A DNA stretch of 64,000 bases, from positions 30,056-94,055 of the forward strand of contig VWZL01000884.1 of assembly GCA_013396915.1 (NCBI GenBank). The letters run 5' to 3'. Every line of letters begins with the position of its first letter. The stretch's first letter is position 1. This DNA comes from Stercorarius parasiticus. Its lineage: Eukaryota; Chordata; Aves; Charadriiformes; Stercorariidae. This document shows positions 9,316 to 20,110 of the stretch, piece after piece. Position numbers and translations under genes: made by a program. The notes beneath the pieces were generated by a model. The model was not told the DNA's origin, did no database searches, and worked only from the letters and a program-made list of their open reading frames with translations.

Positions 9316-11350
9316 CTCTCTAATTTAAGAGTGGGGAAGGCCAAAAAGAAGTCTATGAGAAAATTATTGCTTCCATCCCGAGCAGGACTTGAGTGGTGTG
9401 AGGAAACTGTGGCATGGAGCAAGGACCCAGAACACACCACTGAAGGGAACAAGGGCTTTTGGGTCTGTGTAGCGGAGCAGGAGGCCAGTGGAGAAATAAC
9501 ACTTCACCGTCCAAATAAGGATCGTATCACAGCATGACTGGGGCTGCAAAGACCACCTTAGGCCCCATATTTTCTAGTTTAAGTGCCTGACTTTGCAGTC
9601 TTACTGACGTGCTTCCAGTGCAGTTCTCTTGGGTGTCATAGCCGTTGAAATATGTAGGTCCATGGAAGGACAACCCTGTCCTGTATGCCCAGTAATCACG
9701 CAAGCTGCCTGTGGCATGACGGGGCTTTAGATCAGTGATTGCTCATTAAGTAGCAAAGTTTGGCTGCCCATGAGGTGACTTCTTTGTTCCCTGTCCTCCA
9801 GGTATGCAGTGACCTTTTTGGTTTGCTTTTCCCTGCAGCTGTAAACCTTCCCTGCTCCTCCCTCAGCAAGGAAGGAACCACTGCATGGGGCCCCCTCATT
9901 TTGCTGCCTCAGGAACATGGTATTTGGAAATAAATGGCACTGAAGCATTATAGAGGGACTGCAGCTTTTTGAGGGCAAAAATGGGCTTCTAAGGTGGTCA
10001 AAGGCTGAAGACCTGGGTGAGCCTTGAGGCTGTGAGGAACTCATTTTGGGTAACCAAAATTGATGCTCAGGCACAGTTTGTTTAAGGTGTGCCTCGTGAG
10101 TTTGAAGATCTAGATTATACCGCCATGCCATGGCCTCTTTTTGTGTTCTTGGGCGAGACAGTTCCTTGTCTTACAGTTGAAATAATACTCCACAGAGGGC
10201 AGTCTATGGTTAGATCCCTTAGAAATGCTGTAGTCAAAACAAATCAAAGCTACCGGTTTTATTTTTCTAAAACCTTTCCAGATACCTAAAGTCTCAGTGA
10301 AGTCACTATTGATGGCGATTTCATCCAGAATAACTCTTTTGGAAAGGATGCTGGTAGGGAAAAAAAAACACCTGTGGGGGAAGATGAAGGTCTGTCCCCA
10401 TGGGATGTCAGGGCTCTCAGTGACGTGGCAGGGATGAAGGCAGGTAGGAGATGGTGGGGTGGGAAAACTTGGGGTGAGCGAGCAAAGGTAGGAGAAGGGG
10501 ACAAGGTGGGGCGACTGTGTGGTGAAGGGAGTTGGTGGGAGAATTTGAAAGGTAAAGAATCAAGGGGAAATGTGGATAGACCCTAGAGGGAGGAAAGGGG
10601 GTTGTGAGACGGAAAGTCTGGGGTGCAGGACTGGAGAGTGTTGTGGGGCTTGAGGAAGCCAGGGGACCTGAGGGCTTGGGAGGAAGGTGATGAGGGAGAT
10701 GTGGTGGGAATTCTGGGGTCCCAGAGGCTTTGGGGCCAGCATCTGGAGTGGGGGAGGCTGGGGGCTGTGATCTGGGAGTCACCGGGAATTTGAGCTCTGA
10801 GATGGTTTAAGAGGTCTGGGTCAGCAGAGTTTGGGTATGGGCACTCTGTGGGAAGCTGAAGAACCTGGAGTGGGAAGAGCTGAGGGAGAGGGGCTTTGCT
10901 TTTTAGGGAACAGCAAGGTCATACATAGGGCTGATTTTCTGGAAAAGGAGGGATTTTGGGATGGCCACCAATAGGCATTGTAGTGTCCTGGGGTGCAGGC
11001 AAGGTCATGAGCTGGAGACTGCTCCCAGAAGGCTATTGCATGCCTTTTTGCTGTCAAAAATATGGTAATCCTAAGCATGCTGGGAGCTTCATCCATGCAT
11101 GCATCATGCAGCTGGACTCTCATGTTTTCTGTATCACCTGCACAAATCAATTACCATTAAGTGGGGAACAGACCTGTCTGGATGTGTCCATGCCTCGAGC
11201 GAGTCACTGGGCAATCCTATTAATGTAACAAATTCTCACCTTCTCTCTCTGCTCCCCCTTCTGTGGCTTATTCCACTTTTCTTTTTTACCTCCAAGACAG
11301 TGCACTCCTGTCTTTCCAGTCGCTCTACAGTGTGTCCAGCTTGCTCTCCG
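9316..11350. other. Unique non-coding sequence, no gene seen
   Basis: Contains the G-rich block described separately. A stretch near 10085-10200 (CTTGGGCGAGACAGTTCC and flanks) weakly recalls a second MIR but is too diverged to call. No gene-like frame. Confidence 0.5.
10374..10905 (+). other. G/purine-rich strand-asymmetric block
   Basis: For about 530 bp the plus strand is dominated by G and A with few C. G runs recur throughout, including an extended-loop quadruplex pattern at 10750-10796 (G5, G5, G3, G3). The minus strand consequently has a long Pro/Ser/Leu-rich open frame (10417-10782), which is a by-product of composition. The block may be a badly decayed G-rich minisatellite, although no clean period could be found by eye. 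Confidence 0.6.
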
Positions 11351-11781
11351 TGGCAGGTTGACCCCGGGCTGGATGCCAGGTCCCCATCAAAGCTGCTCTA
11401 TCATTCCCCCTCCTCAGCTGGACAGGGGAGAGAAAATGTAACGAAAGGCTCGTGTGTTGAGATAAGGACAGGAGGATCACTCACCAGTTACCAAAACAGA
11501 CATGGTAAAACAGACTCGTCTTGGGGAAAATGAATTTAATTTACTATCAATCAAATCAGAGGAGGATAATGAGAAAATAAAACCAGATCTTAAAACACCT
11601 TCTCCCCACCCCTCCCTTCTTCCCGGGCTCAGCTTTACTCCCTATTTCTCTACCTCCTCCTCCTGAGCGGTGCAGGGGGACAGGGAATGGGGGTTGTGGT
11701 CAGTTCATCACACATTGTCTCTGCCGCTCCTTCCTCCTCACACTCTTCCCTTGCTCCAGCCTGGGGTCCCACCCACAGGAG

Positions 11782-11916
11782 GTGGTCGTCCATGAACTTC
11801 GCCAGTGTGAGTCCTTCCCAAGGGCTGCAGCTCTTCACTAAATTCTCCAGTGTGGGTTCTTTCCACAGGGTGCAGTCCTTCAGGAACAGACTGCTCCAAC
11901 GTGGGTCCCCCATGGG
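11782..11916. repeat. 135-bp direct repeat, copy 1, inside the LTR
   Basis: This block recurs 274 bp downstream at 12056-12190 with one mismatch seen (GGGTTC here, GGCTTC there). It covers three units of the LTR's internal minisatellite. Confidence 0.95.
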
Positions 11917-12055
11917 GTCACAAGTCCTGCCAGCAAACCTGCTCCAGTGTGGGCTCCTCTGTCCATGGGTCTGCAGGCCCTGCCAGGACCCTGCTCCAAT
12001 GTGGGTTCCCAGGGGGTCACAGCCTCCGTCGGGCATCCACCTGCTTTGGCATGGN

Positions 12056-12190
12056 GTGGTCGTCCATGAACTTCGCCAGTGTGAGTCCTTCCCAAGGGCT
12101 GCAGCTCTTCACTAAATTCTCCAGTGTGGCTTCTTTCCACAGGGTGCAGTCCTTCAGGAACAGACTGCTCCAACGTGGGTCCCCCATGGG
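12056..12190. repeat. 135-bp direct repeat, copy 2, bracketed by N
   Basis: Near-identical copy of 11782-11916. It is flanked exactly by N at 12055 and N at 12191, so its two edges coincide with ambiguous or gap-filled bases. It may be an assembly insertion or a mis-joined allele, and the true LTR structure at this point is uncertain. Confidence 0.95.
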
Positions 12191-12423
12191 NCTCTTTCTG
12201 GCTGCAAGTGCCCAGTTGACTCCCCCGACCCGCCTTCTTAAATATGCTATCCCAGAGGTGCTACCACCATCACTGATGGGCTCAGCTTTGGCCAGCAGCG
12301 GGTCTGGCTTGGAACTGCTGGCATTGGCTACATCGGACATGGGGGAAGCTCCTGGCAGCTTCTCACAGAAGCCACCCCTGTAGCCCTCCTGCTACCAAAA
12401 TCTTGCCATGCAAACCCAATACA

Positions 12424-12756
12424 GTCTCAGAAGGTAACCTTGGAAAAAGCAATAGATACCCTTACAAACAAATGTGTCCCGCAGTACGAAGCAATGGAGA
12501 GCTCTCTTACGCTGCACAATGTGTTGTTTAGGGGCATGGTATCAGGACATGGGGAACAGTTTTAGGATGGCTCTCAAAAGCATTTAGACCTGCACATAGG
12601 CAAGCTCAAACCATGCATAGCACGTTGGCTGCCATCCTGCGTTGAAGCGCAATGTCCAACCTAATGATGTTGGTAATGTAAGCTGTCCTCCAAGCCTGTC
12701 CATTTCAATTGACAATATTTCACCTGAAATCCCTCTTTAATCATAAGCAGATAGGA
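12424..12756. other. Unique non-coding sequence, no gene seen
   Basis: Short AT-neutral stretch after the LTR with no assignable repeat or exon. Confidence 0.5.
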
Positions 12757-12870
12757 AATTACTTATTAGAGAGTGCCATAGGTGTACATGGTTCTTTACG
12801 AACATATGAGGAGACAGATTGCTGCCCTGAAGAACTTACAATTGGATTTAGACAAATACAATAAGAAAGA
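12757..12870 (+). repeat. Ancient amniote interspersed repeat fragment
   Basis: The run 'GTGCCATAGGTGTACATGG' (12773-12791), 'TTCTTTACGAACATATGAGG' (12793-12812) and 'CTGCCCTGAAGAACTTACAA' (12822-12841) follows the order of a widespread old repeat in turtles, crocodilians and mammals in which a 'GCGCTTTACAAA' block precedes 'CCTGCCC.AAGAGCTTACAATCTA'. Recognised from memory; family name uncertain. Confidence 0.4.
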
Positions 12871-15800
12871 AAAATACTATCGGGGTTGAAACTTTGAGCA
12901 GACAAATAAAAGCCTATACACAATTGCATCAGTCACAGTTCATGGAAATATTTTCTTTTTTTGATTCAAGTGTTCAGCTGTGTCACATCTACTGCTGAAG
13001 CTGACAGACTGTTAATTCCTTAGGTAGAAAATGCTTATATTTTAATGCTTGTTATGTCATGAGTTATTAAACCAATTTAAATGTAAAAATCCACTGAAAG
13101 GACAAACTTATGTTTAAGGATGACCTGCAGCATCTAAAATGGAGACACTGACCAAACTAGTAGAAGCAAGGTCAGATTTTGTTTAGTTCAGATAATTTAT
13201 GCTCAAGTTGTAATGCTGATGTAATTTATGTTGCATTTAGTGCTTTGTTTCCTATGAAATTTGGCTGTGCAACAGTGTGATATGAGTAATAGTTTAAGAC
13301 AGGATTTTTATGGATGATGCTTGTAGCTAATATACACAGGGCTTTTACTGGTCTTGCTTGTGAAAGGAAGAAAAGGAAGAAGAAGGAAGAGAGGAAGAGA
13401 AAAGCACAAAGCAATAGCCATGTAGGATTGTATCCTTCATATCAGGGATAAGGTTTTGCTCATTTTAATATTTTTAGTGTGGTTTTCCTGAAAAACAATA
13501 AGCAAATATATTCTGGAAATTATAGACTGGCTAATGTAGCCTTAATATCCACAGCAGTCCTGAAGGAGCCCTCCCGTCCTCCCTGCCTTTTTTTCAGGCT
13601 TTTTGTTTATCTTTCAGCAAAGAAGTCCAGCCCTTGTGCTACAAATCATCTGGAAAAGATCCTGCTCGTGTGCTGCGAAAAAGTGCTACCAAAGTATGCC
13701 TTGTACGGCAAAGGGAATGGTCCTTAAAGGCAGTGCGTAGATTTATAAAGTATGACAGTAGAAATACGATGCGTTGGCTGGCTTTTACGGGCAGTCATTA
13801 AAAAAAAGCCCTTATTTATCAAATCTGAGACAACGGTCATGTAATGGGCTTCTCGGATTCAAGGTGAATCAAAGGAAAATTGTGTCCAGGAGGACAGAGA
13901 CGCTCAGCCAGTACCGCTACGCCGTGGCCACACGACATACCCAGCGGCAGGCACAGGGCTGCGAGTACAGCTGCCCGCAGACTCTGCCAAGGAGCCAGAT
14001 GATGCTGGAAGAATATCTTTCACGGCTCTGGATCTGGCTATTCTTGGCTTGTTCTCTGGCTGCAGGAGCTGGAGCTCATCGCCAGGCAGATAAACAGAGA
14101 GACTAATGAAGAAGACGAGGCGCTGTTGATCGTTTGAGCAAATCGGAGATGAGCTGTTAAGCAGAGGAGCGTGGCGATCCCTGCAAAAAATCACCTGGTG
14201 GTTGACACTTGATCCAGGATGAAAGTGCGTATATAACTCTTGGAATAAAACTCTCCTCTCCCCCCAGGCAGTCCCTCTCCCTGAATGATTAAATCCGGTG
14301 CATAATTACAAAAGTGTAAAAAAACTCTACCTCTTTCAGACACTGATTTTTTTCTAATTCCCATAATTGGCAAGCGGGTGTACATGGGGGAAAAAAGGGG
14401 AGAAATCTTTGATTTTTTTTTTCCAGGCTGAAAACATGCAAGCCCTGTGTGAGTTAGATCCTTTAGATATTTAAAAAGATTGAAACAACTTCAAAGGAGA
14501 CGTTCTGTTCTATCAGGTTCAGTGTATTTTAATATTAGTGAGACTTTTTTTTTTAAGAAAAGAGATCCGTTCTCTTGAGGAAATAAAACATTCTGAAAGC
14601 CTTTATCCAGAATGGTTTTTCATTGTTTTTAAAGAGGCAACACAGGATTTCAAGCATGCTGAAGCTGGTAAATGTCCTCATTTCTGCTTATCGTTGTTGG
14701 CTGCTCTGTGTTATCAGTTTGATAGTTGCTGGTTATGTAAATCAAAATTTTCTATCAAAAGACTGCCTTTTTTTTTTTTTTTTTAAATGAGAAGGGAGAA
14801 GCATTTGGCAATAATGTTTTTATTTACCTGTTATGAATGCCAGCATCCCATGGATGATCAGGGTGCGGAGTGCCAGCCGTTCAGTTCAGAGACACGAGGG
14901 ACATCTCCTGAGGAGGATTTGCTGAATTCCCTGCATGTGGCCCAGAATATGATGGATTACCAGACGACAGAGCTATTCTCTCTCCAACGCAGGTGTCTAT
15001 CCGAGCTACCTCTCCTGCCCTGCCTGGTGGACTAAGCGCATTTCTCATGAGAAGGGTACTTTAAATACAAATTAGAAAAATGGGCTGGGTAAAAGGGAAG
15101 GAGATGACTTAACAGGAGAAGGATGAAAAATCTTTGGAGGATGGTCACTGTGACGGCTCAAAGCAGTGGCATGGGGACTAAGAAGTTGTGAGATGCATAT
15201 GGGGATGGGGGTGGGCAAGGCGCTGCAGTGGTTCAAGGCAAAGGCAACGCAAGGTATGGGCAGCGCAGCCCCACAGCTTGTGGTCCTCATGTGATTGCCC
15301 CTCTAGGTCCACTGGCAAGAGATGGTGTAGATGGTGAAGGTCTTCTCCAAACCCTGAGGGACATGGTACCAACGGGGAAGTGGGACTCTGCAGAGCGGTA
15401 TCCCAGGTGGCGTTTGCTGTGGGGAATTTGGGCTGTGCTGCAGATCATTTGGTCTGCTTTGGCACGAAGGGGAAAGGTAGAGGCCATGTCTCCATCTCCT
15501 GTCATCAGCCCTGGCTTTGGCATCAAAGCCTCTGTGTGGGGTTTGTAGCCAGATGGTTTAACATCTGGGCAAGGAGTCTGCAGGGAAGTGTCTGTCTCGA
15601 CTCTCTTTCCTCTCTTTTCATTGTAATCCAGATAATGAAAGCAATGAGAGGCTGATCTGCCCCTTGTGAGCCCCAAGGAGATCCAACCACTAGCTTCTCA
15701 ATTTTCTAATTATTTCAGATTAACCTCTTGGCCTGTGTGCTTTTTGGGGTCTCCAGACCAGAAATAAGGCAGCGAGACTGTGCGATGCTTGAGCAGGGTT

Positions 15801-17555
15801 GTTTATTTTCCTTGCAGTGCAGTCAATTACCCACCGTCTTCACCTGGTTCAGACTCCACATATTCTAGATGGGATGCCTTAGTTTGGGAGAAAGCCTGGA
15901 GAAAGGGTCCCTGCTGGGTCCTCCCAGCTTTGAGAGTCGCGGACCAGGAGTACGGGACAGAGGGCTGCTCCACAGGGTTTCCTTTGTCGCATCCATCACA
16001 GCTGGAAGGATGGGGAGGTGGCTCTGTGTTTGGTGAAGGTGTTCCCAAGTACAGTTGTCCAGGGGACGTGGGGTGGTGGAAAGGGTGACTGCTCTCCCAC
16101 TGGGTGTCCTCCCTTGGACCATGGCTCAGGGCATTCGCCTGCCGAGATCAACACAGCCAGAGGACAGAGCATCCTGTCTTGTTAGATCCTGTCATTGCTA
16201 ACAGTGGTTAAACATGTGTTTTCATGTATAACTCAGTGCGTCAGTCCTCAGTTATCCAGACTCCTCTAGCTGAAATAAGGTCACATCCCTGATGTCTATT
16301 AATCACACTGAAAATTCCCTCTGTATTTGATGCCCCCTTGTCCTTCAGATCATTGGCAGGGGGATTTTATTTTTTACCACTGGGGTAATTTTAGGCTAGA
16401 GCGGTCCTGAATGATGTTTTGATGAGGCAAGGTAAAGAAGGAAAAAAAAAATAGCAGTCTCCTAAGCTTCTGCAGCACTCATGTGCGTCTTATGATCTCT
16501 GCATGAAAAGTGTTAATGGTGCACAGCAATGAGCAGAGTACATATGCTCGATAAAACAGATGCTAGACATGTTGCCTTAAATAGATCTTTTGCTAATTTA
16601 GCTCAGCATTGACTCTCTGCTTGCTCTGGGTGTCCGGTCTGTAATTCTCCTGCTAAAGAACTTGCTGGGGATGCTACAGCTTGGCCCAGAACTGTGACCA
16701 GGGACTTCAGCTTCCCTCACAAACAGCCAAAGAGGAAGGCCCCCAAAAAGTAGACTATCTCTAAGTGACCGCAGATAGCCTCAAGCCACAGTTTTCATTT
16801 AAAGGGATTTGAACGGCTTCATTCACACACTGGAGCAATGCAGCAACTGAAAGTTAAGATTTCACATGGCAAAATCGTCTGTTTTTGATGCTTACTTCTT
16901 AGCAGAGACATTCAAATTTACCGTGTTCTTTCCTGAGTACCCGGTTATCCCACAGGAAGGTGCATTGGCAATTCTGGTGATGCAGACACTGAGTTAGCTG
17001 CACAAAAATTTATGGCTCATTCTGTTCTGGAAGTGGTCTGATATATAAAATATGTAAAATGATTTAAAAAGTCAGATAAATAACAGAGTGTGCACTCTCT
17101 TTATTCATCCTCGTGTTTAATTTAACAACATCCATCATTTTTGTAGCGAATGTGATGCTGCTACAGAATTTCCAGCCCAGGGCACTACATTGCACCAAAA
17201 CCAGAGGCAAGATCTGGAAGTTCTCAAATCCATGTGCTTTGCTGCCATCTTTCACTTGCCCAGCCAGAGCTCTCAAACATTGCTATAGGTTTGACTTCTC
17301 AGAGGGATGTCCATGGCGTGGAGGGCTGACCAGACCTGTGAGCTAGGAATGGGTGGCAGAGGACTCCCCAGTGTCTGAAATCCTCCCAACCTGCAGCCCT
17401 GAGGCGTCCATCTCCTGGCTGTAGTGACAACCATCTCTCACCTCACAGTAGGGCTTTTCCAAACATTAATGTAAATTTTTTCTTAAAGGATGGAACAAGG
17501 CTCATTCTTTTGCTGCAAGAGACATCTGGAATGCGATGGAATCTGCCTTTTGCAT
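12871..17555. other. Unique non-coding sequence, no gene seen
   Basis: No exon recognised. A short segment at about 13500-13565 (GGAAATTATAGACTGGCTAA) is reminiscent of the CR1 ORF2 'NYRPVSL' region and encodes SGNYRLANVAL, but it is too short to call. A T17 tract lies at 14768-14784. Otherwise featureless by eye. Confidence 0.5.
14768..14784. repeat. T17 homopolymer
   Basis: Seventeen T followed by AAATGAG. No poly(A) signal is seen at proper spacing on the minus strand. Confidence 0.9.
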
Positions 17556-17700
17556 GGTGGCCTCCTGGTTAGGGCAGTTATCCAAGCAGTTAATGACCCA
17601 GGTTTGTTCTCTGCTCTCTTGGAAAGGGTTTGAATCCGCAGGTCACAAAAGACCAACTACCAGATGATGGGCCTAAGAGGTGGGGAGGGACACTGTGATG
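17556..17700 (+). repeat. Relic of palindromic tRNA-derived SINE
   Basis: The left half (CTCCTGGTTAGGGCAG, then GACCCAGGTTTGTTCTCTGC) resembles the A-box to B-box interval of a tRNA-like SINE. The right half, read on the minus strand, gives GACCTGCGGATTCAAACCC followed upstream by AGGCCCATCATCTGGTAGTT, again a tRNA-like arrangement in the opposite direction. Facing tRNA-like halves of this form occur in an old sauropsid SINE group I recall from turtle genomes. The copy is diverged and neither half folds as a functional tRNA. Confidence 0.35.
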
Positions 17701-18966
17701 TAAAAAAACGCCTTATACATGACTCCAGCGAGAAAGAATGGAAGAGGGAGCAGGAATGAATGTAAGAGGCAAGATAGCTGTATGAACCTCTAGAAAAGCC
17801 TCTTCAGGCTGTTATATAGAAGGCGGCTACCCTCAGCATCTTGTTTTCCAGATCTTTTTTAAAAGTAAGAGACCTCAGAGTGCATTTTGTGAGGGCTTGA
17901 ATGGCATCAGTGTTAGGTGTGATCTGAGAGTACCTTTTGGAGAGGGCTGTGCAGGCAACCTAGTTTTTCGCATATTTTGTTTCTGCATCCTGACAGTCTA
18001 TAAGGCTGAGCTCCCTACCCGGAGCAGATTTAGGCTTGCCAGGAAGCAGAATTTTTAGGATGTTTTCTAATGTTTTCAACTGTAAAGAGAATGCCTACCA
18101 AATGTAGGTACTTCCAGGGCTAAATAGCTTTTGAATGGGGTGATTTGGATTTAAGCGCCTCAGTTTCACTGAAGTCCCATTTTACATACCCAAAGCCCTA
18201 AGAAAATGACGACTGCATTGATGGACTTCTTTGGTCCTCGTGGAAATACTGCCAATAAAAGCAGAGAGAATCATTAAACACAATTATCTTGCAATATAAC
18301 ATGAGCTATAAGACTGAGCTATCTACAGCAGATTCTGTCAAACCCCGTTCCTGGAATCTCTCTTTAAAAAGTGCGGTTGAGGGTGAACAGGCTTGTTGTA
18401 TAAACAGAAACAACCCAAGAGAATAAAATCGTGGACAATTGAGGCCAGAACCTTGAAATCCTCCATTGCCTCACCAAGCCGGTACATGCCAAAGTATAAA
18501 TGGATGAGGACACCACTAGCAAAGTGCTCGTAGTGGGAAGTGAGCTGCCCCAGCAACCATGGTGACCAGTCCAGCTATACCAGCTTCTTACCACTATGTA
18601 ACTATTTTTTTCAGCTTGAGTAGCAAGGCTTGAAATAGTTGTTTTGGGATATGGCTGTATTCAGTTAAGGTTTTCTGTTAGCACAGCTATGGACCATACA
18701 CCTCTGTGAGCATCACTGGAGCATCACTGTGAGCATCTCCTGCGTTACTGGGCAGCCTTTGTAGCACCCCATGAGAGACAGTTGGCTCAGAGTAGCCCAG
18801 CAGCATTAGTTGATTTGTGATGGTTTTGTCTTGCTAAGATGTAAAACTGGTAAGCAAGCAGTTAAGATTGTGAGAATTTTAAGGGTGACCCAAATACCTC
18901 AAGATTTTCTTTTTCAGTACAATGAAAGACTTTATGAAATGGAGAGTGGTGGTTTGGGGTTGAGGG

Positions 18967-19006
18967 TTTTTTTTGGGTATTTTTTTTGGTCTCTTTTTTT
19001 GGTCTC
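18967..19006. repeat. T-rich tandem repeat with perfect 2 x 13 bp core
   Basis: TTTTTTTGGTCTC is repeated exactly at 18981-18993 and 18994-19006, preceded by a related TTTTTTTTGGG unit. A simple-sequence expansion. Confidence 0.92.
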
Positions 19007-19419
19007 TTTTGGGCTATAAGAAGGTAATTTTGGGGCTGCTTAGAAAGAAGTGAACTACTCCTTTTAAATGACCTGCTAAGAATTTAGTGTGCCTGTTGGT
19101 CATTGCCAGTAAAATAGAAAGATTTGCAGAGGAAGAGAACAAGATCTTAATAGTGGGTAATGGAGCTGGAAGTCCTGATAGCAGGCTGTTGAGATGCATT
19201 AACCCCATTTATTATAGGGAGATTCATCAGGAGAGAAGCCTAAATGGGCAAACCTGGGAAAATGTATTAAAATAAATCATTGAAAAGATAACTTTTGACT
19301 TACTGTGTCCACAGACTTAGTGTTTCATGGAATAGAACAAAAAAGAATGATTTCCCAAAAAGGTGTGCTCAGAAAACAGGGCTATATGTGTATGTGTTAT
19401 GATTCCAAATTTATTTTTT

Positions 19420-20110
19420 TTTTAAGCCTTTGAATTAATTAGCTACCGTGTTGAATTGTAAGTGCAATAATTAAGCAAATTAAGGCTGCAGTGAAGTTAT
19501 TAACAAGGCAAAATATGCTAATATGCTTTCGATAAAGAACTCCCTTTTTCTCTCTTACCAAGAAACTGGAAAAGCTCTTTCATTTCAGGCCAGGCACCTT
19601 ATCTGGAGTTCTTAGAGAGAGGGTTCACAGCCGTATGCTGGTGAACAAATGTTTAAAGCAGGGGTTAATATCTGCATTTTAGACACATGCAAAACCTTGC
19701 AGAAATGTTGCGCTGACAATGAAGTTATTAGCCTGGTTTCTAGCAGCATCAGTAATGAGGAAAGGAAGGTGTTCTGTGACCTGTGCCTCCATTATGGGAG
19801 AGGATAATACCTATTAAAGGATTGCTATTTTTATGACGATATTTTAAAAATTCAATTCATATAAAGCCGTGAAGGCACTTATTACCATGACATAATCAAA
19901 ATATACATTTCTCTATTCAGTGTGCCTGGTGCCATTATGTTTTCAGATTATAAAGAAATATTCTGCATTGAAACATGATGGTAATTATTTAGTGGCTTGG
20001 AAATACGTGCATGTAACAATAACAATAAGTAATAACTGATTTCTGTAAACTTTGCCCAAGCATTTGGAGTTGGGCATGTAATCCGTAAAGCCATTTAAAA
20101 CATGCTGGAA
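19420..20110. promoter_or_regulatory. Candidate conserved non-coding block
   Basis: AT-rich unique sequence with homeodomain-core TAATTA/ATTA motifs (for example AATTAATTAGC near 19434), POU-like ATGCTAATATGC near 19515, GATA-like and CATAATCA motifs, and no transposon signature or microsatellite. The texture resembles deeply conserved vertebrate enhancers. This is an inference from appearance; conservation cannot be judged from a single sequence. Confidence 0.2.

Larger units (their letters stand above)
11351..12423 (-). mobile_element. Solo LTR-like endogenous retrovirus element
   Basis: A 1.07-kb element with LTR-type TG...CA ends: on the minus strand it begins TGTATTGGGTTTGC (at 12423) and ends CAACCTGCCA (at 11351). 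A minus-strand TATA-like TATTTAAG lies at 12244-12237 and a candidate ATTAAA poly(A) signal at 11540-11535, which agrees with minus orientation; the long interval between them is filled by a decayed minisatellite of units of about 40-50 bp containing 'TGCTCCA.CGTGGG'. I recall closely similar long LTRs in many non-galliform birds and think of them as ERV-derived, but I cannot name the family. No internal gag, pol or env region is attached, so it is a solo LTR. No convincing target-site duplication is seen (CTCCG before, GTCTC after). It contains two N characters and a direct duplication. Confidence 0.68.

Noticed and set aside
10085..10200. Another MIR copy
   Set aside because: Only isolated blocks (CTTGGGCGAGACAG, TTGAAATAATACTCC) agree; too weak next to the clearer copies at 9.2 and 55.3 kb.
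10417..10782. Proline-rich minus-strand protein
   Set aside because: The frame is the complement of a G-rich asymmetric block; composition alone explains it.
11650..12383. Several overlapping open frames on both strands as genes
   Set aside because: They lie wholly within the LTR and its minisatellite and cross N positions.
13479..13565. CR1 ORF2 'NYRPVSL' remnant
   Set aside because: Only a few residues (SGNYRLANVAL) match and neighbouring CR1 blocks are absent; noted in the region entry but not called.
17628..17645. GGGTTTGAATCCGCAGG as the T-arm of a real tRNA gene
   Set aside because: The flanking stem bases do not pair and no acceptor or anticodon stem can be folded; it fits a SINE relic better.
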